Of a stretch of DNA of 64,000 nucleotides, positions 57,385 to 64,000 are shown piece by piece (within the stretch, counting starts at the first letter, position 1; each line of letters begins with the position of its first letter). The DNA comes from Acrasis kona (Eukaryota > Heterolobosea > Eutetramitea > Acrasida > Acrasidae), in contig JAOPGA020001235.1 of assembly GCA_026419775.2 (NCBI GenBank), forward strand, positions 186,001 through 250,000, given 5' to 3'. Made by a program: the position numbers and the translations under genes. The notes beneath the pieces are model-generated. The model saw nothing but the letters and a program-made list of their open reading frames with translations, was not told the origin of the DNA and made no database searches.

Positions 57385-58888
57385 ATGAGCTTCTTTCAGG
57401 ATCTTGCAACTGGCAGCAAAGGCGGCGAGGGGGGAAGCTCCTCAAATCCCTTCAAAGATACTATTGACCAACAAAGACGTCTTGGGGATATCAACTCCAG
57501 CATCAATGAAAACAGGAATTTTGGCGTTGATTCTCAAAACTACTCAAACATGGACAAAATGAAAATCAGACAAAGAAGTGAAGTGATGGCAAGACAATTT
57601 TTCCCTGATAAAGGAGACGAGTTCATCGAACAGCAAGTACTTAAGTTCCAGGATAGTTTGAACATTAGTGGGCCAAGAGGCTCCTCTTATACCGACAATG
57701 GACTATACGACGGAACAACATTTGGGTGAGTCTTTTCATATCCGCGTAAACCAATATTAATAGACGATTTTTATAGTAACCAGGGGTCGAGCCAAAGATT
57801 CCAGGACGTTACTGACTTTGAATTTGATGATCAATCTTTCGAACAAGCCATCCAGGGATCTGAAGATTTAGGCGTCGATTATCTTGAAACGCTTAGAAAA
57901 CAACTTACCCTAACACACGTACAAGAGACAGCCGATCAATACACAATGATCACTTCACCACAACAGAACCCTTATTCCTCTGCACCCAACAAATATGAAG
58001 TTGGAATGAGGATGAAGGATGGACGTGACCTCAATCAAGTACGTTTTGACTTTTACATTTTTTTACAAAATAGGCTATATTAGCTTTTGAGGCTTGTGTA
58101 CAAGAGAATCCACAAAACTCAGATGCTTGGTTGATGTTGGGTCGCTCTCACGCAGAATGTGACGATGATGTTCATGCCATAAGCGCACTTGCCTCTGCAG
58201 TCCGTGCAGATCCAAACAACTTGGACGCACTTTTAGAACTTGGAATAAGCCACACAAACGAACAACACAAAATCAACGCTCTAGTTTATCTCAAGAGTTG
58301 GCTCCAACAACACCCAGTGTATGCTAAGGTAGCAAACTTTAATCCAAACCAAGAGTACAAATTCTTCATGCTACACGACGAGATCATGGAAGGCTTTGCT
58401 GAAGCCGTCAAGATTAATCCCGAGGACGCTCAATTATTTAACGTTTTGGGTGTTTTGAACCATTTGGTGGATAATTATGAAGAAGCCGTTAGTAACTTTA
58501 GAAGAGCTGCCACTTTGGATCCAAAGAATCATTCGTATTGGAACAAGTTGGGAGCAACACAAGCCAACAAGAGAGAGAGCGATAAGGTAAGCGACACAAA
58601 TTGATTTTGACTGCTAATGAGTGGTAGGCTGTGGAGGCTTATAGAAGAGCGTTGGGATTGAAACCAAACTACATTCGTGCGTGGGTCAACCTTGGCATTG
58701 CGTACTCTAATCAGCAAAAGAACGAAGAAGCCGTCAAGTTCTTTTTGAGAGCGCTCCACATGTGTCCCAGAATCGACCACGTATGGACTTATCTTGGATT
58801 TACTTTCCATTGTATGCAGAGGAAGGACTTGGTACAATTGTGCGAACAAAAAAATGTTGAATTGTTTAGAAATGAATTCCAGTTTTAA
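57385..58888 (+). CDS. PEX5: Peroxisomal targeting signal 1 receptor PEX5
   Basis: Four exons, 57385-57725, 57777-58038, 58074-58586 and 58628-58888; 458 residues, shorter than the usual 600-650. The C-terminal half has the TPR units that bind C-terminal SKL-type signals: AILAFEACVQENP, AWLMLGRSHAE, LGVLNHLVDNYEEAVSNF, WNKLGATQANK, AVEAYRRALGLKPNYIRAW and NLGIAYSNQQKNEEAVKFF follow PEX5 closely. The receptor carries enzymes from cytosol to the PEX13/PEX14 dock. The N-terminal ~200 residues contain no Trp, so no WxxxF/Y PEX14-binding motif, and no Cys near the N-terminus for mono-ubiquitination. PEX5-related/PEX9 is an alternative, but the TPR match favours PEX5. Confidence 0.85.
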
Positions 58889-59652
58889 TTCCAATCTTCT
58901 TCGTTTGACTTTTCGTCTTCTTCATCGGATGATAAAATTATACCTCCTCCATTGTCCTCCTCATCAGAAAGTTCAATCTCATCAACTAGTGTCGCTGTTC
59001 TGTTTGTGTCCGTAAAATCATGTTTTGAGGCTTTGGGATATGTTGGAGTGGAGTAGTCATTGTTAATGATTTTGATGCTTGAAACGACTTCATCTTCACC
59101 CAAGAAACTTTGATAAAGTGGATTCATGAAAAGTACTTCCTGGTGATCTAGATCGAACTTTTCGTTAATGAGAGATATCCATGAGAACGGTGAGATCTTT
59201 TTATCTTCCCAATCATCTACTTTGCCAAACAGGTTTGATACTGGTACATGTGGTTTTTCTACAGAAAACACAGCCCTTTTTATGGTATATATAACTGTAC
59301 ACAACAACTCTGGCGAGCTTGCCTCGAATTCAAATTTTCTTGGACGTAGTGGGTCAACACTCTTAACATTGAAAGTACATTTTCCATAGTCGTTCAGTTT
59401 TATTTGAAAATATTGATTTATAGGGAACGCTTCAAATAATTGTACCTTAGTGGTCACGTCTGGAGTATCGTTGAACAAGAAGAAACCATATTCTCCAGAG
59501 TTCTGTCTATGGAACACAATGCACAAAACTACTGCACTGTTCACATCAGTCTTCAAGTGTTTCAACCTAGCCAAAAACCTAACTTGTTGATTCGCACCAT
59601 TAAAAATATCTGATATTATGTTTTGGAGGTCCTCAAGGCTTGTCTTATTCAT
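58885..59652 (-). CDS. Unrecognised 255-residue protein with acidic tail
   Basis: A single-exon protein I cannot assign. The N-terminal ~135 residues alternate hydrophobic beta-like strands (VVLCIVFHRQ, YGFFLFND, FQIKLNDYGK, KFEFEASS) and end in a helix (PELLCTVIYTIKRAV), an order that resembles a PH-like fold. A middle part follows (SPFSWISLINEK), then a Ser/Asp/Glu-rich tail with SDEED and SSDEEDEK, likely casein-kinase-2 sites. No signal peptide or membrane span is seen. Its TAA shares two bases with the PEX5 stop on the other strand. Confidence 0.65.
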   Translation of the reverse strand: MNKTSLEDLQNIISDIFNGANQQVRFLARLKHLKTDVNSAVVLCIVFHRQNSGEYGFFLFNDTPDVTTKVQLFEAFPINQYFQIKLNDYGKCTFNVKSVDPLRPRKFEFEASSPELLCTVIYTIKRAVFSVEKPHVPVSNLFGKVDDWEDKKISPFSWISLINEKFDLDHQEVLFMNPLYQSFLGEDEVVSSIKIINNDYSTPTYPKASKHDFTDTNRTATLVDEIELSDEEDNGGGIILSSDEEDEKSNEEDWN

Positions 59653-59701
59653 TTAAATGTCAAATGTTAGTATTTACAATTAAAGTGTTTTTATTTCCAT
59701 T

Positions 59702-60949
59702 TCACAAAACCCTTCTTAACTTTCTCAACTGAGCTTCTAGATACCTTTCTACTTTTGTAGCACATTCATAGTAAGGAGTGTCGTCATTATTGTAAGTGCG
59801 ACAATTATCTATAATTAACATCATATCATGTATGAAGGCTTCTTTGCTGTCGTACAAATTATTTTTTAACTTTTCTGCCATGGTCGATAAATCCATGGGT
59901 TCCTTTATTACATCATAATAGTCATGAACAAGAGTAGGATCGACCTTTTCTTTGAAGGGCCATGCATGTTGAAACTTTTCAATGTTTTGAAACACAGTAT
60001 TCAGGTGGTGCTTTAGTTGTGCTCTTTTTACATGTGGAGGATCTTGTGGCTTGTATCCAGATTCCGCTAGTCCAGGTATGTCCATGATGTTTCTTTTGGG
60101 ATCGGGCTCTAATCCTGGATGGATAGGTCTTCTGCTCTCAAGGTCCTTCAGTTTCTCAATGATGGCCGATCTTTGTATGCGGATCATCTTTCTGACGGCC
60201 AGGTAGTCAATGTCGGGTCGTATCACACACTCCATCAATGTAGTTTCGTTGTAGTCCTTGATGTATAGCTGGTACATTGCACGGTCCTTCTTGTCTATTT
60301 CATCATTAAAGCCTTGCTTTCTAAAGTATCCCACGGCACCATTATCAGCACACGTTAGAAACCGGAAAACTCTCATACGCTCCTGACAGAACTTCTTTAA
60401 ATGATTCATTAGCATGGACCCATATCCTCTAACTTGTTCATCTCCTGTGACTGCACAAAAAACAATCTCTATGAAACCTTGTGGCAGGAAGGGACGAAAA
60501 GTTATGCCTCCCATCGGGAGACCTCCTTTGAGGCCGACCATGCTACAGTGCTGTCTATCAAATACTAATCTTGTGGTATAGGGTTTTGGCATGTTAGGTA
60601 GCTGACGAGTAAATATAGTTTTAAGTTGTAGCAACAATTTCAGGTTATCTATTTGACCGTCGTTGTTTATACAGACGAAAGAAAGTAACGGCGCATTAGA
60701 GGAAACATTAGATGGTACTGTGTCATAAATGGACGTTGAGGGCGTCAAGTGGTCGTCTATATCATCACCCTCGTCGTCTTCGTCTTCTTCCTCTCCCTCT
60801 GACTCATCTGTAACGTCCTCTAGTTCCTCCTCTATAGGATCCACCGCCACGTCGCTTTCTATCTTTATTCGCTTGCTGCTAACTCTTAGATCTGTTGTGG
60901 CTGCTCTTTTTCTTCTTGCAAATCCGTTGTCTTCATTATCTTGATTCAT
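59702..60949 (-). CDS. GCN5: Histone acetyltransferase GCN5/PCAF
   Basis: 415 residues from the ATG at 60949. The frame is open for a further 57 codons upstream, but that part is hydrophobic, Cys/Phe-rich and unlike GCN5, so I treat it as leader. An acidic N-terminus is followed by the GNAT domain (about 90-240) with catalytic Glu161 (FIEIVFCAV), the acetyl-CoA loop QVRGYG at 172-177 and RFLTCADNGAVGYFRKQGF. A bromodomain (about 308-412) has YYDVIKEPMDL and the acetyl-lysine-binding Asn387 (TYNND). GCN5 acetylates H3 in SAGA-type complexes. The PCAF N-terminal domain of animals is absent, as in yeast. Confidence 0.93.
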   Translation of the reverse strand: MNQDNEDNGFARRKRAATTDLRVSSKRIKIESDVAVDPIEEELEDVTDESEGEEEDEDDEGDDIDDHLTPSTSIYDTVPSNVSSNAPLLSFVCINNDGQIDNLKLLLQLKTIFTRQLPNMPKPYTTRLVFDRQHCSMVGLKGGLPMGGITFRPFLPQGFIEIVFCAVTGDEQVRGYGSMLMNHLKKFCQERMRVFRFLTCADNGAVGYFRKQGFNDEIDKKDRAMYQLYIKDYNETTLMECVIRPDIDYLAVRKMIRIQRSAIIEKLKDLESRRPIHPGLEPDPKRNIMDIPGLAESGYKPQDPPHVKRAQLKHHLNTVFQNIEKFQHAWPFKEKVDPTLVHDYYDVIKEPMDLSTMAEKLKNNLYDSKEAFIHDMMLIIDNCRTYNNDDTPYYECATKVERYLEAQLRKLRRVL

Positions 60950-61145
60950 GTGGTCGGTGCAGATAAAGCCATAACAGTTAAGAAATGATGTACAGAAAAA
61001 GAAACAGAAGAGGACTGCGGGTTGACCAAGAACAACTAGCTGTTGGTGTGAAACGTGTGTGAATGAAGAATATAACATGCATAATGCCACCAATGACATC
61101 TCTTGATGCACAAAGAACAATTAAAATAAAATGTATTAATTTAAT

Positions 61146-61718
61146 TTAGATGGAAAGCTTTTGCAAGTTCATGATTGTGTTAACAATATCTCCGTCGTTC
61201 TTTCTGATCTCACGTACAGCCTTGGCGCGTGAAACATTTGCGTTCTTCATGACCATCTCAATTTCGCTTGGTACCAAACCTGTCTCGTCGACCTCACCCT
61301 CTTCGTCCTCTTCAGCTTCCTCAACCTTTGCGGATTGTGCATCGGTTTGTCCAGCTGCTTGTTGGCTCATTAGTTGTTGAAGGAGTTGTGTTTGTTTTGA
61401 TGCGGAATCATCAGCCTTTGGTGTTCCGAAAACGATCCAAGTATCAGAGTTGCCTCCACGGAAAACTTCGGGGTTATCGATGATGAATGCATTCTTTCCA
61501 TTGCTCTTTAGTTGAACCTTTGCAACACCTGGGAATGGTTTTAATCCAGCCTTTGTCAAAGCCTTCTTGTTCTTCTTTTCATATTTGGATTGTTTCTTTC
61601 CGCCGGCTGTTTCTTCTTCTTTTTCTTGTGTTTCGGCTTCCTTTGAGTTCTCTTCAAGAGCTGGTGGTGCGTCTTCAAGTTCTGGGGGTGCGTCAGTAAT
61701 ATCTTCGATGGTTGCCAT
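61146..61718 (-). CDS. NACA: Nascent polypeptide-associated complex subunit alpha
   Basis: 190 residues, single exon. NAC-alpha pairs with BTF3/NAC-beta at the ribosome exit and prevents wrong targeting of nascent chains. The order is an acidic N-terminus, the NAC domain (about 48-110: KKALTKAGLKPFPGVAKVQLK, then AFIIDNPEVFRG and YI/WIVFGTPK equivalent), an acidic Gln-rich linker, and a C-terminal UBA (about 150-188: EIEMVMKNANVSRAKAVRE, with DIVNTIMNL). Length and order are normal for the family. Confidence 0.95.
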   Translation of the reverse strand: MATIEDITDAPPELEDAPPALEENSKEAETQEKEEETAGGKKQSKYEKKNKKALTKAGLKPFPGVAKVQLKSNGKNAFIIDNPEVFRGGNSDTWIVFGTPKADDSASKQTQLLQQLMSQQAAGQTDAQSAKVEEAEEDEEGEVDETGLVPSEIEMVMKNANVSRAKAVREIRKNDGDIVNTIMNLQKLSI

Positions 61719-62054
61719 TTTATTCTATATGATCACTTGCGTGGACGATTTTTCACAAAGTTTTTTATGTGATTTGAGAGAAATGCAAGCTGATTGGGTT
61801 GACTACGTTGTAAATGTTGGTTGATGATGATGCCCACAGAGGACCACTGTGCCCACGCAAGAATACATACAGACGGCAGCAACAAATATCTAAGAAAATA
61901 TCTTATGAATGCCGTAAAAAATCACTCTTAATTGGAACGGAGATGGGTTGCATGCACTGCTCAACAAGGATTTTTTAGAAGATCCTTAGCATTGGATCGT
62001 GCTACTATATACAATTAACAAGATCTTGGCTAATTACATTTTAATTTATTCACA
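61719..62054. other. Intergenic, about 335 bp
   Basis: Upstream of NACA and downstream of the micro-protein gene, both minus strand. It should carry the NACA promoter. No coding or RNA feature is seen. Confidence 0.45.
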
Positions 62055-62198
62055 TTACGCACCACCTTCTCTTTTGGCATACTCTAGCTCTATAGCCTCC
62101 TCGTAAAGTTTATCTGCTTCCTCTTTGGTCAATGTAGGATTGATGTCGCTATTCAATTCTTTGGTCATTTCCTTCTCGGCATCTGTTGTATCGCTCAT
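62055..62198 (-). CDS. Predicted 47-residue micro-protein
   Basis: From the ATG at 62198 the frame codes 47 very hydrophilic residues, rich in Glu, Lys, Asp and Thr, beginning MSDTTDAEKE. It ends with a helix-forming stretch (ADKLYEEAIELEYAKREGGA). The composition is clean, the start has an A-rich leader and the ATG lies 99 bases from the divergent coiled-coil gene. The frame also runs upstream to a TTG, adding a basic segment I do not use. I do not recognise the family, and function is unknown. Confidence 0.45.
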   Translation of the reverse strand: MSDTTDAEKEMTKELNSDINPTLTKEEADKLYEEAIELEYAKREGGA

Positions 62199-62297
62199 TG
62201 TGTTTTTCAAGACTTGAATTTCGTGTTTTTTGTTCTCTAGAAAAAGAAGGTTCGATTTCGTAATTGTCTTTTTGTAATAAGCAACCAAACAGATGGT

Positions 62298-64000
62298 ATG
62301 CTTGACAACCGCCTCATAGATTTAGTTCCAATATCTACAAAAATCAACAAGAAGGAATCTAGTAAAGATGAACTGAACAGAGCATTCTCTTTTGCACAGC
62401 CACTTCCAAAAGTGCTGACCGCAGATGCCAAAAAGCGACCTCAAACTACATGGTCGAGAGAAAGTAGGGATCACATGCATAGACCAAGTTCTTCTTTATC
62501 TTCTCCTGTACCTGCGCCCATGTCTCATAGAGAATTGGACATAACAAAAGACGACAAAACATACATTTCAGTATTAAAAAGTGACATCCTCATACTGCAA
62601 AAAAAAATCAGCGACGTAGGGTTAACAAAGGGCGCAAAAACATCTACTGAGCAAGCTATAGGAGGACTCCATCACTCTTTTAACTCTAGCGAGAATTTAG
62701 CCACTAAAGCCACACTTTTAGAAATACTTCTTGATAAGCTGATGGAGCTTCAAAAAAGTATATTAAATAGAACTGAAAATGTACGTGTCTTCGAATTTAT
62801 TTGTAATCTTAATCTACAGCAAAGTGCAAAAGACATAACAGGATCTTTTTCAGGTGTGTCTAGACTTCCAGTTTTTTTTGCGTCTGCTGATAGAGCAATC
62901 ACTCTTCACGAACAGTATTTGCGTCAAAAAGAAAGCATTTCTCCAAAAAAGACTGCAAGCTCTCCAGTAAATAGCATTAAAACAATACCCAAAAAGTCCA
63001 TTAGTGTGCAGACTACTCCTTTCCCACGTAAATCTGTATTTATACAGACAGATTCATATGAGCAACCATCAGCTGTTACTACAGTATGTGATATGAGCTA
63101 CTAGCAAATATTTACAATGTTGTAGGTTGAGAAGGTGGTGCATGTTACTGACAACACTAAAATTGAGACTTTACAAAGACAGATAGAGGCAACTACGTCT
63201 CAGATCAAGATATTAGAAAAGAATGTAAAATTACTCGAGAAGGATAATAAATCTTTGAGTGAAAAATTATCAAAGAGTTCTGACGATAATAACAAAGAGC
63301 GGAATAGTGCAGAGAATGAGATTGAAAAGTTGAACAAAAGGATCTCGGATTTGAACAACAAAGTAATCATCTAATTTATCACTCAATCAACTGTCCAGGT
63401 CTCTAAAGAGGTTTCAGAAAAGAAAGAAAGGGATTCAGAGATTGTGGCGTTAAAAGGCCATGTGAAGGAATTAACAGAGGCTAGTAAACATGGCGACAAG
63501 CAAGTGGAAGAAGAATTAGTAAGAGTAGTAATTTTCAGATGTTAATTATTTTCGCAGGAGAAGCAAAAAGCAAAAATTAATTCACTAAACGATAAACTCA
63601 CAGCAGAAAAAGCCAACTCCCTCAATCTTGAGAAACAAAAGTCTCACCTCCAACAACAAATCATAAACATTAAGGAAAAAAACATGAACTTTGGATCGTT
63701 GAGCAAAAAAGATCAAAATGAATTACAACGCCTCAGAGACATTGAGGTCAAGTACAATGAACTACAAAATCAAGATACATTATCCGACGGAAGACTGTTG
63801 AAGCTTCAACAATATTTAGAAAGAGTTGAGGATGGATACAAAATGTTACAAGAAGAAACAACAAGATTAAGAGACAAGAACATTCTACTTGAACAATCCG
63901 ACATTCTCTACAAGGACGCCCTAGAAGAGTTAAAATCAGAAAGAAACGCAAGTAGAGACTTGGAGTTGCGATTAGAGTCTGAACGGTAAGTACCACTCAT
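62298..64000 (+). CDS. Coiled-coil protein, 5' part (continues beyond window)
   Basis: Four exons are visible, 62298-63083, 63126-63362, 63399-63518 and 63558-63985, all in phase. A further intron begins at 63986 (GTAAGT), so the gene continues past the window. The first ~100 residues are Ser/Pro-rich. After about residue 85, and mainly from exon 2 on, the sequence is a long coiled coil (LEKNVKLLEKDNKSLSEKL, ELQRLRDIEVKYNELQ). A repeated short motif (SVQTTPFPRKS, then VFIQTDS) lies just before the coiled coil. No known domain is seen; a cytoskeletal or centriolar scaffold is possible. It is not obviously the same as the coiled-coil gene at the window start. Confidence 0.7.

Noticed and set aside
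60950-61120. 57-codon N-terminal extension of GCN5
   Set aside because: Hydrophobic and Cys/Phe-rich, unlike any GCN5; the ATG at 60949 begins a typical acidic N-terminus.

Overview
This window is eukaryotic nuclear DNA from a compact, moderately AT-rich protist genome. It most resembles a heterolobosean amoeboflagellate close to Naegleria, which is an inference from several signs. Genes lie tens to a few hundred bases apart on both strands. Introns are numerous but tiny (about 35-54 nt, GT-AG, often with a CTAAC or TTAAC motif just before the acceptor). A sperm-tail-type flagellar protein is present. A decayed receptor-type adenylyl cyclase and receptors with proline/threonine stalks fit Naegleria.

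Layout. 1-3 kb: the 3' end of a coiled-coil gene faces a eIF4B gene. 3.1-14.4 kb: a giant cell-surface protein (signal peptide, one EGF-like unit, a jacalin-like lectin domain, about 85 EGF-like units, Pro/Thr stalk, one membrane span, short tail). 15-16.3 kb: a small cytochrome b561 and a small RWP-RK protein. 16.5-23.8 kb: an eight-exon USP9X-type deubiquitinase. 24-27 kb: a tandem CsbD-like stress protein, a DUF3605 protein and a broken cyclase. 27.3-33 kb: the Polycomb protein EED, a COMM-domain protein, a second RWP-RK protein, RPB10 (two short exons) and mitochondrial citrate synthase. 33-43 kb: an SHIPPO/STPG protein and a giant protein with about 65 IQ-like repeats. 43-48.4 kb: WDR37, ELOF1 and an intronless C2H2/DUF6589 transposase-like protein. 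48.6-52.6 kb: an RCC1-propeller receptor with the same stalk-plus-membrane-span design as the giant EGF protein. 52.6-64 kb: acyl-CoA oxidase with an N-terminal PTS2, an IGHMBP2-type helicase, PEX5, an unknown acidic protein, GCN5, NAC-alpha, a micro-protein and the 5' part of a coiled-coil gene.

Themes. Two putative adhesion/recognition receptors share a modular plan (repeat ectodomain, Pro/Thr stalk, membrane span, short tail). Peroxisome biology appears twice: an oxidase carrying PTS2 and the PTS1 receptor. Chromatin and transcription genes recur (EED, GCN5, ELOF1, RPB10, two RWP-RK proteins). This looks like ordinary unclustered gene order, not operons. Two neighbouring genes (IQ-repeat protein and WDR37) contain single-base reading-frame breaks next to A/T runs or TA repeats, which may be assembly errors. 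The least explained items are the DUF6589 protein, the IQ-repeat giant and the jacalin/EGF giant with its six near-identical internal blocks.
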